DNA from: Phaeocystidibacter sp965659725
GTDB lineage: Bacteria > Bacteroidota > Bacteroidia > Flavobacteriales > Schleiferiaceae
Assembly: GCA_965659725.1 (NCBI GenBank)
Contig: CBFHXG010000001.1
Span: 82,156-146,155, forward strand
Reading direction: 5' to 3'
Length of the DNA stretch: 64,000 nucleotides
The stretch's first letter is position 1, and every line of letters starts with the position of its first letter. Under the pieces are notes generated by a model. The model did not search any database, was not told the DNA's origin, and worked only from the letters and a program-made list of their open reading frames with translations. Shown in pieces: positions 26,650 through 34,631 of the stretch. Made by a program: the position numbers and the translations under genes.

Positions 26650-26719
26650 GTTCCTCAAGCAGTTTGTATTGTTACTCTAAGACGGGTGAGATTTGAGATG
26701 CTGCCGAGGCCACGAATGG

Positions 26720-26771
26720 CGCTGCTTTAGCATTTTTTAATGTGGTTGCAATCAGTCAAATCTCTCCACGT
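26720..26771 (-). ncRNA. Candidate SAM-II type riboswitch in metK leader
   Basis: The minus strand shows the SAM-II core elements in order: stem P1 GTGG (26766-26769) with CCAC (26742-26745), the loop segment GATTTGACTGATTGCAA, an A-rich linker ATTAAAAAAT, and GCTAAAG. The H-type pseudoknot can form: CTG (26753-26755) with CAG (26722-26724), and GCA (26747-26749) with TGC (26730-26732). The published class has GAUUUAA, UUGCAA, an A/U linker and GCUAAA in the same order. A -7 box places the transcript start at about 26771, right at the 5' edge. A GCCA-TTCG-TGGC hairpin follows at 26709-26720. Assigned by eye, without a covariance model. Confidence 0.65.
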
Positions 26772-26777
26772 GGACAG

Positions 26778-26785
26778 CAAATGTA
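26778..26785 (-). promoter_or_regulatory. -7 box of metK transcript
   Basis: TACATTTG on the minus strand fits TAnnTTTG and ends 7 bases before the first base of the candidate riboswitch. A TTTG at 26797-26800 is nearer than the usual -33 distance, so the upstream element is uncertain. Confidence 0.5.
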
Positions 26786-26835
26786 AGTTATCAATGCAAA
26801 TTCTCCCAGCGGAAAATGGAAAATCGGACTCCGAC

Positions 26836-27981
26836 TTAATAACCTGTTAGTTCCTGGTATTTAGCCGCTGCCTCACGAGCCTTACCTGGCTGACCTAATC
26901 GATTGTAGATGGTAGCCAAGGTATTGTAGAGTACGGCTTCTTCAGGACGTAGTAAAGAAGCTCTCTCCATTAGTGGAAGTGCATTGTTCAAGTAACCTTT
27001 TGCCTTTTCTGTTAATTCAGTTTCTCTCTCAGCGTATTGATCTTGAGGAAGTTCGTTGAGTAAAGCGTAGGTGTCGGCCGCTTTGTTGTAGTAATAAACG
27101 CCTAGGTTATACACGGCGTCAAAGTAGTCCGGGTCTACTTCGATAGCGGTGCGATAGGCCTCAAGCGCAGCTTCTTCATCGCCCAATTCCTCATTCAAGA
27201 AACCCAGATTGAAGTAGAGGTTTGCATTTCCTGGCTCATTGGCTATGAGTGCTTCTAACTCAGATTTAGCTTCCTCAATTCCTTCCGTTTCTATCATGAT
27301 GTTCACCATCTGCTTGCGAAGCTCCATATCGGAAGGAATGGCCTCCACCGCTTTTCTAGCCCAGGTGAGCGCTGTAGCCTTGTCTTCTCGTATTGTTTTA
27401 TGTGCATAGATGATGGACTGATAGATCGCAGAATTCGTAGATCCTAGTTCAGCCATCTTTTCAAAGTTGACCCTAACGCACTCCCAATCTTCCAACGATT
27501 GGCAAACCACTCCAAGATACAAATAGGCAATGGTGTCGGCCGGTAGCGCCAAAGATGCTTTTTCAAACTCCGCTTTTGCTGTTACTAGGTCGTTCGTTTG
27601 ATAGGCCGTTGCACCTCTATTCAGAAAACCACCATGAAGGTTAGTGAGATTGATATCTGACAAGGTGTAGTAGTTTGAGCCGGCGCCATCGATTTGCTTT
27701 GCCTTATTAAATCCGGTAATGGATTTTCTGTAGGCCTGACCATCCAACGAAGAGACAGTAGGGTCTTCTGAAAGACTGATTTCACTATATACGCGCCCAT
27801 ACACATACCATGTCCTCGCTTGCTGGGCTAACTGCTCATCTTCAATGGCCGCGTCAATCTCTCTTTTGGCCTGGCTAAATTGATCTTGCTCCAAGAAATG
27901 ACTCGCTTTGTTGACGCTGGACGTTTGCGCTAAGGTTGATAGGGAGAGGAACAAAAGAGTAGACGCAATGACGAATCGCAT
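26836..27981 (-). CDS. Periplasmic TPR-repeat protein
   Basis: 381 residues from the ATG at 27981, with a signal peptide (about 1-18, ending LSTLAQ). The rest is helical with about seven tetratricopeptide repeats. The clearest are NLYFNLGFLNEELGDEEAAL, PDYFDAVYNLGVYYYNKAAD and VLYNTLATIYNRLGQPGKAR. TPRs mediate protein-protein contacts, and no partner is indicated. It lies upstream of metK on the same strand, separated by the metK promoter. Function unknown. Confidence 0.85.
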   Translation of the reverse strand: MRFVIASTLLFLSLSTLAQTSSVNKASHFLEQDQFSQAKREIDAAIEDEQLAQQARTWYVYGRVYSEISLSEDPTVSSLDGQAYRKSITGFNKAKQIDGAGSNYYTLSDINLTNLHGGFLNRGATAYQTNDLVTAKAEFEKASLALPADTIAYLYLGVVCQSLEDWECVRVNFEKMAELGSTNSAIYQSIIYAHKTIREDKATALTWARKAVEAIPSDMELRKQMVNIMIETEGIEEAKSELEALIANEPGNANLYFNLGFLNEELGDEEAALEAYRTAIEVDPDYFDAVYNLGVYYYNKAADTYALLNELPQDQYAERETELTEKAKGYLNNALPLMERASLLRPEEAVLYNTLATIYNRLGQPGKAREAAAKYQELTGY

Positions 27982-28081
27982 TTCTAGAGTGGATTGATTA
28001 GGTAAGTCCCTAAGATACATAGGTGGTGACATTGAAGCAAATCAACTTTAGCGCTGGCTGCCAATATTTTTGGATAGTAGC

Positions 28082-28113
28082 TTGATTTCTTCCTTTATGT
28101 TCCCTTACATTTG
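28082..28113 (+). promoter_or_regulatory. Promoter of SAM-I/metH/metF unit
   Basis: TTG (28082-28084), 21 bases, then TACATTTG (28106-28113), a good Bacteroidota promoter. The predicted start, at about 28120, lies about 17 bases before the SAM-I riboswitch. The 28033-28081 stretch before it shows nothing else. Confidence 0.65.
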
Positions 28114-28136
28114 AAACTCGTTCTACGAAATATTGA

Positions 28137-28240
28137 CTTATCCAGAAAGGTGGAGGGACATGGCCCTTTGATACCTTAGCAACCTGGTCTCTTGACTAAG
28201 GTGCTAATTCCTGATCCGTCGTTTGGCGGATAAAGATGAG
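28137..28240 (+). ncRNA. SAM-I (S-box) riboswitch
   Basis: Matches the SAM-I consensus throughout. Closing helix P1 is TTATCC (28138-28143) with GGATAA (28228-28233). The internal AGAAAGGTGGAGGGAC segment is followed by GGCCC, the ACCTTAGCAACC core, and AAGGTGCTAATTCC. A last hairpin ATCCG/CGGAT precedes the 3' half of P1. It binds S-adenosylmethionine and here leads metH1-metH2-metF, so high SAM should reduce methionine synthesis. Confidence 0.95.
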
Positions 28241-28277
28241 TGAGTGGAGACTTCCTTAGATCATTTTAGATGAAGTT

Positions 28278-28299
28278 CTCTCCTGACACATCAGGGGAG
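28278..28299 (+). promoter_or_regulatory. Hairpin in metH leader, possible expression platform
   Basis: CTCTCCTGA (28278-28286) pairs along its length with TCAGGGGAG (28291-28299) across a CACA loop, with one G-U pair. No T run follows, so it is not an ordinary terminator. GGGGAG could instead pair with the later TTCCTC. It lies between the SAM-I aptamer and the metH1 ATG and may couple ligand binding to expression. The mechanism is inference. Confidence 0.45.
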
Positions 28300-28367
28300 C
28301 AATTCCTCATGCCATAATTGGATCGGTCATTTTATGAGATCAACGTAGATGAATGAATGACTGAAAG

Positions 28368-29378
28368 ATGAGTTTGAACGACCAGATAAGACAAATAGCC
28401 AAGGAGCGCATCCTCGTTTTGGATGGCGCCATGGGCACAATGATCCAGCAGCATAAGCTTGATGAAGCAGCCTATCGCGGGTCTCAATATAAAGATCATG
28501 GCCAGCCGTTGCAGGGAAACAACGATCTGCTGTCCATTACCCAATCCGGGATCATAGCCGATATCCATAAGGCCTATTTTGAGGCGGGTGCCGATATAAC
28601 GGAGACAAACACCTTCAATGCAAATCGAATTTCTCAAGCCGATTACGGACTTGAGTCGGAAGTCAGAAGGATCAATATTGAATCTGCTCGCATCGCCAAG
28701 CAGGTTGCTCAAGAGTATTCCACTCCAGAGAAACCGCGCTTCGTTGTTGGTTCCGTCGGTCCCACCAATCGCACGGCTTCACTATCCCCTGATGTGAACG
28801 ACCCAGGCTTTAGGGCGGTCGCTTTTGATGAATTGGTAGAGGTTTACAGTGAACAAGTGGATGCGCTCTTAGAAGGAGGTGTTGATGTATTGATGGTTGA
28901 AACGGTGTTCGATACACTTAACGCCAAGGCAGCCCTATTCGCGATTCAGGAGGTATTCGATAAACGTGGTACCGAGGTGCCTATTATGGTATCCGGCACT
29001 ATTACCGATGCTTCGGGAAGAACGTTGAGCGGTCAAACTGCAGAGGCCTTTTTGATCAGTTTAGAACATGTACCACTTCTCTCGATTGGTCTCAATTGCG
29101 CTTTGGGAGCCGATCAACTCAGGCCATATGTTCAAACATTATCCGAGAAAGCTCCCTTTCTTACTAGCGCTCACCCGAACGCCGGATTGCCAAATGCATT
29201 TGGAGATTACGATCAAACACCAGAACAAATGGGGCAGCAGATCGAGGAATTCCTGGAGCGAAATGCGGTGAATATAATAGGCGGCTGCTGTGGTACAACG
29301 CCAGAGCACATTGCGGAGATAGCCCGGAGAGCTGCCGCGCATCAGCCGAGGGCAGTAGTAGAAATATCGAAAGCTTGA
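28368..29378 (+). CDS. metH: Methionine synthase, homocysteine-binding part (split MetH)
   Basis: 336-residue homocysteine S-methyltransferase domain corresponding to the N-terminal module of B12-dependent MetH. Conserved LDGAMGTMIQ (about 18-27), TNTFNANRISQADY, VGSVGPTNRTASLSPDV, and the zinc ligands in GLNCALG (about 244) and GGCCGTTPEHI (about 312) are present. The remaining modules are in the next gene, 2 bases downstream. Such a split MetH is the normal state in many Bacteroidota and not a frameshift: the first protein ends cleanly and the second begins with its own start. Under SAM-I control. Confidence 0.94.
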   Translation: MSLNDQIRQIAKERILVLDGAMGTMIQQHKLDEAAYRGSQYKDHGQPLQGNNDLLSITQSGIIADIHKAYFEAGADITETNTFNANRISQADYGLESEVRRINIESARIAKQVAQEYSTPEKPRFVVGSVGPTNRTASLSPDVNDPGFRAVAFDELVEVYSEQVDALLEGGVDVLMVETVFDTLNAKAALFAIQEVFDKRGTEVPIMVSGTITDASGRTLSGQTAEAFLISLEHVPLLSIGLNCALGADQLRPYVQTLSEKAPFLTSAHPNAGLPNAFGDYDQTPEQMGQQIEEFLERNAVNIIGGCCGTTPEHIAEIARRAAAHQPRAVVEISKA

Positions 29379-29380
29379 TC

Positions 29381-32023
29381 ATGACAGAGCTACGTTTATC
29401 AGGTTTAGATCCGCTTATCATTACGGGCGACTCCAACTTTGTGAATGTTGGGGAGAGGACCAACGTAACGGGTTCCCGTAAATTCTTGCGGCTTATTCGT
29501 GAGGAGAAATTCGATGAGGCGATCGAGGTGGCTCGTGATCAAGTGGAAGGTGGCGCTCAGATCCTCGATGTGAACATGGATGAAGGGATGATTGATGGGG
29601 TAGAGACCATGACGACCTTCCTCAATCTATTGGCGGCTGAGCCAGATATCTCTCGCATTCCAGTCATGGTGGATTCTTCGAAATGGGAGATCATCGTCGC
29701 AGGATTGAAGTGCATCCAAGGCAAAGCTATCGTCAATAGCATAAGCTTGAAGGGCGGAGAGGATGAATTCATTCGTCAGGCTAGATTCATAAAGAGAATG
29801 GGGGCCGCCGTTGTGATCATGGCCTTTGATGAGCACGGACAAGCGGATACCCTTGATAGAAGGATAGAGATCTGTGGCAGGGCCTATAAGATATTGACCG
29901 AAACCGTTGGGTTCAATCCGCAGGATATCATCTTCGACCCCAACATATTTCCGGTGGCTACGGGAATGGAAGAACACAGGCGGAATGCGCTTGATTTCTT
30001 TGAGGCTACGAAGTGGATCAAGGAGAACTTGCCTGGTGCAAAGGTGAGCGGCGGCGTAAGCAATGTGAGCTTCAGTTTTAGGGGAAATGATGGTGTTCGT
30101 GAGGCCATTCATGCGTGTTTCTTGTACCATGGGATCAAGTATGGAATGGACATGGGAATCGTAAACCCCTTGCAGCTGATCGTTTACGAGGAGATCGATC
30201 CAATACTTAAGAAGCACGTGGAAGATGTGCTTTTTGATGTTGATGCTGAAGCAGGAGAGAGGTTACTCGAATTCGCTCAGTCTGTTCACTCAGAACGCAA
30301 GAAGAATGAGAGGGACCTCACCTGGAGAGAGAGTCCGGTTGATAAACGAGTGGAACACGCACTGGTCAATGGCATAGCTGAATTCATTGAAACAGATACG
30401 AAGGAAGCACTGCATTTACTCGGATCACCACTGCAAGTGATTGAAGGTCCGCTGATGGACGGAATGAATGTAGTAGGCGACCTCTTCGGTTCAGGCAAGA
30501 TGTTCCTGCCTCAAGTAGTGAAGAGCGCTCGAGTGATGAAACGTGCTGTTGCTTGGTTAGAACCTTACCTGCTTGAAAGCATGAAGGCCGACCCAAGTAA
30601 GCGTCAGCAAAAGCCCAAGATCCTTCTGGCAACGGTAAAGGGAGATGTTCACGATATCGGAAAGAATATCGTGAGTGTAGTGCTTCAATGCAATGGTTTT
30701 GAAGTAGTTGACCTTGGTGTGATGGTGCCTCCAGAGAAGATCCTCACTACGGCGCTGGACGAAAAAGTGGATATCATAGGTCTGAGTGGATTGATCACTC
30801 CATCATTGGATGAGATGGTTTTCTTGGCCAAGGAGATGGAAGCTAGGGGATTAGACCTTCCCTTGTTGATAGGTGGAGCTACTACTTCTCGTGCCCACAC
30901 TGCGGTGAAGATCGCTCCGATGTATAGTGGTCCTGTTATCCACGTAAACGACGCATCCCGCAGTGTGCCAACCGCTCAGAAGCTGCTCGGAAATGGAGCG
31001 GAAGAGTATCACGGCGCAATCAAGGAGGAGTATTTGAAGTTGGCCGATCAGTACAGTAAAAGACAACAGAAAAAGCCACTACTATCGCTGAAGGATGCTC
31101 GATTAAGAGCTCCTAAGTACGACCCATCTGGAAAGGCTTCGGCACCTAAGAAACTCGGTTTATATGCATTGACCACAGATGTGAGAACGCTTAGGAGTTA
31201 CATCGATTGGACGCCTTTCTTCCAAACCTGGGACCTTCACGGAAAGTTTCCGAGGATTTTAGAAGATGAAGTTGTAGGCCAACAAGCAACTCAGTTGTAC
31301 ACAGATGCCGTTCAAATGCTCGATCGCATGGAACGAGAACGATGGTCTGAACCCAAAGGTGTTTATGGTTTGTTTAAAGCTAGAAGGGTAGGCGATGACA
31401 TTGAGGTGCGACATGACAACAATTCGTATACATTCATCACCCTTCGACAACAAAACGACAAGGCTAAGAATGTTCCTATTTACGCATTAGCTGACTTTGT
31501 GGATACAGAATCGGATCACATTGGGGCCTTTGCCGTAACGGCTGGTGTGGAACTGACACAGATAGCAGATAAATGGTTGAATGAAGGTGATGACTATAAC
31601 TCTATCATGCTCAAGGCATTGGCTGATAGATTAGCTGAGGCCTTTGCAGAGTATTTACACCAGAGAGTTAGGGTAGACCATTGGGGATATGCCAAGGATG
31701 AAAAGCTAGATAATGCGGCATTGATCGCTGAAAAATATCGAGGAATACGCCCTGCTCCGGGTTATCCTGCTTGTCCAGATCATCTTGAAAAGGACACCCT
31801 ATTTGAGCTACTACAAGTGTCAGAGAACACGGGCATTACGCTTACCGAACAGCGGGCTATGTTCCCAGCTGCCTCCGTGTGTGGCTATTACTTTGGTCAT
31901 CGTGATGCAAAGTATTTTGGATTGGGAAAAATCACGAAAGAACAAGTGGACGATTACGCACAGCGCAAGGGAATCTCGATAGAGGATGCAGAGCGATGGT
32001 TGAGTCCAAATTTGAATTATTGA
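29381..32023 (+). CDS. metH: Methionine synthase, folate/B12/activation part (split MetH)
   Basis: About 880 residues covering the methyltetrahydrofolate-binding (pterin) domain (about 15-285, SNFVNVGERTNVTGSRKF), the cobalamin cap and B12-binding domains, and the AdoMet-dependent activation domain. The B12 module has VKGDVHDIGKNIV with the lower-ligand His (about 425), then GLSGLITPSLDEM and LLIGGATTSR. The activation domain (about 555-880) includes RPAPGYPACPDH. ATG 29381 is used; an in-frame TTG at 29375 would overlap metH1 by 4 bases. It works with MetH1 to transfer the methyl group to homocysteine and needs imported or synthesised cobalamin. Confidence 0.95.
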   Translation: MTELRLSGLDPLIITGDSNFVNVGERTNVTGSRKFLRLIREEKFDEAIEVARDQVEGGAQILDVNMDEGMIDGVETMTTFLNLLAAEPDISRIPVMVDSSKWEIIVAGLKCIQGKAIVNSISLKGGEDEFIRQARFIKRMGAAVVIMAFDEHGQADTLDRRIEICGRAYKILTETVGFNPQDIIFDPNIFPVATGMEEHRRNALDFFEATKWIKENLPGAKVSGGVSNVSFSFRGNDGVREAIHACFLYHGIKYGMDMGIVNPLQLIVYEEIDPILKKHVEDVLFDVDAEAGERLLEFAQSVHSERKKNERDLTWRESPVDKRVEHALVNGIAEFIETDTKEALHLLGSPLQVIEGPLMDGMNVVGDLFGSGKMFLPQVVKSARVMKRAVAWLEPYLLESMKADPSKRQQKPKILLATVKGDVHDIGKNIVSVVLQCNGFEVVDLGVMVPPEKILTTALDEKVDIIGLSGLITPSLDEMVFLAKEMEARGLDLPLLIGGATTSRAHTAVKIAPMYSGPVIHVNDASRSVPTAQKLLGNGAEEYHGAIKEEYLKLADQYSKRQQKKPLLSLKDARLRAPKYDPSGKASAPKKLGLYALTTDVRTLRSYIDWTPFFQTWDLHGKFPRILEDEVVGQQATQLYTDAVQMLDRMERERWSEPKGVYGLFKARRVGDDIEVRHDNNSYTFITLRQQNDKAKNVPIYALADFVDTESDHIGAFAVTAGVELTQIADKWLNEGDDYNSIMLKALADRLAEAFAEYLHQRVRVDHWGYAKDEKLDNAALIAEKYRGIRPAPGYPACPDHLEKDTLFELLQVSENTGITLTEQRAMFPAASVCGYYFGHRDAKYFGLGKITKEQVDDYAQRKGISIEDAERWLSPNLNY

Positions 32024-32033
32024 GAATTAGAAT

Positions 32034-32996
32034 ATGCGCGTAGACAAGCACATTGCCAAGGCAAAAGAGAAGAAGGAAACACTCTTCACCTTTGAAATAC
32101 TTCCTCCACTTAAAGGACAAACGATACATGATATCTATGAGAATATCGATCCTCTCATGGAATTCAAGCCGCCTTTCATCAATGTTACTTACCACAGAGA
32201 ACAGGTGGTGTACAAACGTTTGAGCAATGGTTTACTCGAGCAAAAGGTGGTTAGAAAACGACCAGGAACGGTGGGTATCTGTGCTGCCTTAATGAATCGA
32301 TATCAAGTTGACCCTGTGCCACATCTATTGTGTGGTGGATTTAGCAAAGAGGATACCGAAAATGCGTTGATCGACCTCAACTTCCTAGGAGTGGAGAATG
32401 TCTTGGCCTTAAGAGGAGACTCCATGCAAGATCAGGTGTATTTTGTTCCGGAGGCCGATGGTCATACCTACGCATCTGAACTTGTTGAACAGATCGTAAA
32501 ACTGAATAAAGGCGAGTACCTCGATGAGGAATTGGCCAATAATTCCGCTACTAACTTTAGCATTGGCGTGGCTGGTTATCCCGAGAAACACTTTGAAGCG
32601 CCAAGCTTGAACGTGGATATCACGAACTTGAAAAGAAAGGTGAAGGCAGGGGCCAATTACATCACAACCCAGCTCTTCTTCGACAATAAGAAGTTCTTCG
32701 AATTTGAAGAAAAGTGCAGGGAAGCGGGCATCGATGTGCCTATCATTCCAGGTCTCAAACCCATTGCCACTAAAAAGCATCTGAGCATGCTACCTCATCG
32801 TTTTCATGTAGACCTACCCGATGAGCTCGCTCTGTCGGTTATGAAGGCCAAAGACAATAAAGAAGTAAGGCAAATAGGGGTGGAGTGGGCCATTCAACAA
32901 GCTCGGGAACTGAAGGCAGCAGGAATACCAGTGATCCACTTCTATTCGATGGGCAAGAGCGACAATATCTACAAGATCGCAAAGGAGCTTTTTTAG
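32034..32996 (+). CDS. metF: Methylenetetrahydrofolate reductase
   Basis: MetF reduces 5,10-methylenetetrahydrofolate to the 5-methyl form that MetH consumes. It is a 320-residue flavoprotein with a TIM barrel. Visible features: FTFEILPPLKGQ at the start with the catalytic Glu, FINVTYHREQ, ENVLALRGDSM (FAD-binding region), FSIGVAGYPEKH, and ANYITTQLFFDNKKFFEF. It starts 10 bases after metH2 and is the last gene of the SAM-I unit. A weak CCTGA/TCAGG hairpin after it lacks a U-tract. Confidence 0.95.
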   Translation: MRVDKHIAKAKEKKETLFTFEILPPLKGQTIHDIYENIDPLMEFKPPFINVTYHREQVVYKRLSNGLLEQKVVRKRPGTVGICAALMNRYQVDPVPHLLCGGFSKEDTENALIDLNFLGVENVLALRGDSMQDQVYFVPEADGHTYASELVEQIVKLNKGEYLDEELANNSATNFSIGVAGYPEKHFEAPSLNVDITNLKRKVKAGANYITTQLFFDNKKFFEFEEKCREAGIDVPIIPGLKPIATKKHLSMLPHRFHVDLPDELALSVMKAKDNKEVRQIGVEWAIQQARELKAAGIPVIHFYSMGKSDNIYKIAKELF

Positions 32997-33126
32997 GGGT
33001 TACCAGTCTCAAGGTCTAAAACCTGACAACCAAAATCAGGACGGGTCAGCGGGTTACTTTCTCCCTTTCCACCTCTCTTGCTCCATACCCTCACTTTGAG
33101 TATTTTAACCCTGACCAAAACAACCT

Positions 33127-33951
33127 ATGATGTCGGACAAGGTTCCATGCTCGTCTTGCGGCACTTCTGTTGCCTTTAGTGAAGAGAATATCTACTGCCC
33201 GCATTGCGGACAACGCCAATTCAAGGAACGCTTCAAGATCCCGGCGATCTTTAAGGAGATGGTTTCCGTCTTCTTCAACCTCGAGCGTGGTCTATTGCCT
33301 ACTACGGTCAAATTGACCACAGCGCCAGGCGAAGTCGTAAAGGGATATTGAGATGGAGCTACCCGGAAGTTTTATAACCCACTGCGATATGCCTTTGTCA
33401 TGGTGACGATCAGTACATTGATCACCCTAGGTTCTGGGGTGTACGACCAACAAATGGTAGAAGTCACCCAATCCAGCGAAGGATTTTTCAACCCACAACT
33501 CGATCCGAGCCTTTCAGAAGAAGAGCGGCAGATCCAGCAGGATTGGAATAATAAGGTACAGGAGAATACAAAGAAGTATCTCAACGTCATCTCTTTGTTG
33601 GGAATTCCCTTCGGGGCATTGTCGCTCCGGCTTTTGTTCGTAGATCGAAAGAGATATTACGGCGAACATATCATTGCGGCATGCTACTACATTGGACATA
33701 CTTCCCTTTTGGGCATACCATTGATCTTGTTGGTGCTATTCGGTGTTTTGGGTCCCATTGAAAACTCCATTATCGCACTCTTAGTGAACTTTATCTATGG
33801 CATTTGGATGATCAAGAAGATATACGATGTGAGTTGGTTGCGTTCGATTATCTCCGGACCTTTATCTGCCATCATCACCTTTATAGCCGTTATGATCGTG
33901 TCGTTTATCGTTGGTACGGTCAGTTATCTAATCAGCAATGTATGGACGTAG
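33127..33951 (+). pseudogene. DUF3667 membrane protein interrupted by in-frame TGA
   Basis: DUF3667 family: an N-terminal zinc ribbon (CSSCGTSVAF and CPHCGQRQF), the conserved FKEMVSVFFNLERGLLPTTVKL helix, then a segment leading to NPLRYAF and several transmembrane helices. One frame spans 33127-33951 but TGA at 33349-33351 splits it at codon 75, exactly between KGY and DGATRKFYNPLRY. In relatives a residue of the GxRxxYxNP region stands there. Everything after the stop reads as intact DUF3667. Either recently inactivated or a sequence error. The 3' end overlaps the NUDIX gene by 10 bases. Confidence 0.82.
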
Positions 33952-34430
33952 CAACCGACCTCGTGGTGTTTTCTTGGGATGGGTCCGAATGGAAGATCTT
34001 ACTGATCAAAAGGGCATATCCACCGTTTGAAGGAAAATGGGCCTTGCCAGGAGGTTTTGTGGAACGTGATGAAGACTTGGCAGAAGCGGCGATCAGAGAG
34101 CTACAAGAAGAAACAGGCGTACATCTAAAGAATTTGTTTCAAGTGGGTGCATTTGGGAAACCAGATAGAGACCCTAGAAAGCGCGTCATCAGCATAACGT
34201 ATTGCGCTATTTTACACGAGATGTTCCCAACTGAAGCAGGGGATGACGCCGCTGAATCTGTTTGGTTCAGTCTAGATGAGCTGCCAGACCTTGCCTTCGA
34301 TCACGACAATCTACTCAGGATCGCTTTGCAGAAAATCCAGGATCACTATCGACTAAAGAAGCATCTTCCCGCAAGTGGAGCACTTGAGAGTAAAGCGATA
34401 CACACCTTTATGGCAACCGTGTTGAGCTAG
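33942..34430 (+). CDS. NUDIX hydrolase
   Basis: 162 residues from the ATG at 33942. The complete Nudix box is present: G(G)FVERDEDLAEAAIRELQEETGV (about 39-62), with the metal-binding REx2EE core. It hydrolyses nucleoside diphosphates linked to another moiety. The N-terminal DVATDLVVFSWDG and a C-terminal helical tail resemble NUDIX proteins of the NrtR/ADP-ribose pyrophosphatase-like group, but without a clear DNA-binding domain. The start overlaps the end of the broken DUF3667 gene. Its stop shares CTAG with the convergent small gene. Confidence 0.92.
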   Translation: MDVATDLVVFSWDGSEWKILLIKRAYPPFEGKWALPGGFVERDEDLAEAAIRELQEETGVHLKNLFQVGAFGKPDRDPRKRVISITYCAILHEMFPTEAGDDAAESVWFSLDELPDLAFDHDNLLRIALQKIQDHYRLKKHLPASGALESKAIHTFMATVLS

Positions 34431-34627
34431 GCTTCTGGACTCAGGCTAGAGCGCTTATTCAAACTGATGTAACCGGCATAGCCTAAAGCACCAACCTGAC
34501 TGAGCAAACCGATGACCATCAGAATGTTGGAACCGGCTATTTCTAAGAATCGCATACAAGCGCCCAGGATAATTTCACCTGTTCCCGAAAGGGTGAGAAG
34601 AAGTAATAGGCGGTAAGGACGCTTCAT
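34427..34627 (-). CDS. Small two-helix membrane protein
   Basis: 66 residues: a basic start (MKRPYR), two hydrophobic helices (about 7-26 and 32-54) with a short GACMRFLEIAGSN loop, and a charged tail. The pattern of a helix, a conserved (F/L)LEIAGSNIL-type turn and a second helix resembles small inner-membrane proteins common in Flavobacteria. It lies 4 bases after the T9SS gene upstream, so cotranscription is likely. The stop codon overlaps that of the convergent NUDIX gene. Function unknown. Confidence 0.6.
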   Translation of the reverse strand: MKRPYRLLLLLTLSGTGEIILGACMRFLEIAGSNILMVIGLLSQVGALGYAGYISLNKRSSLSPEA

Positions 34628-34631
34628 GAGA

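Noticed and set aside
28368..32023. Methionine synthase broken into two frames
   Set aside because: The first half ends cleanly after the zinc-binding domain and the second has its own start; a split MetH is normal in many Bacteroidota, so this is not a frameshift.
33022..33040. Terminator after metF (CCTGA/TCAGG)
   Set aside because: Five-base stem with a nine-base loop and no T run.
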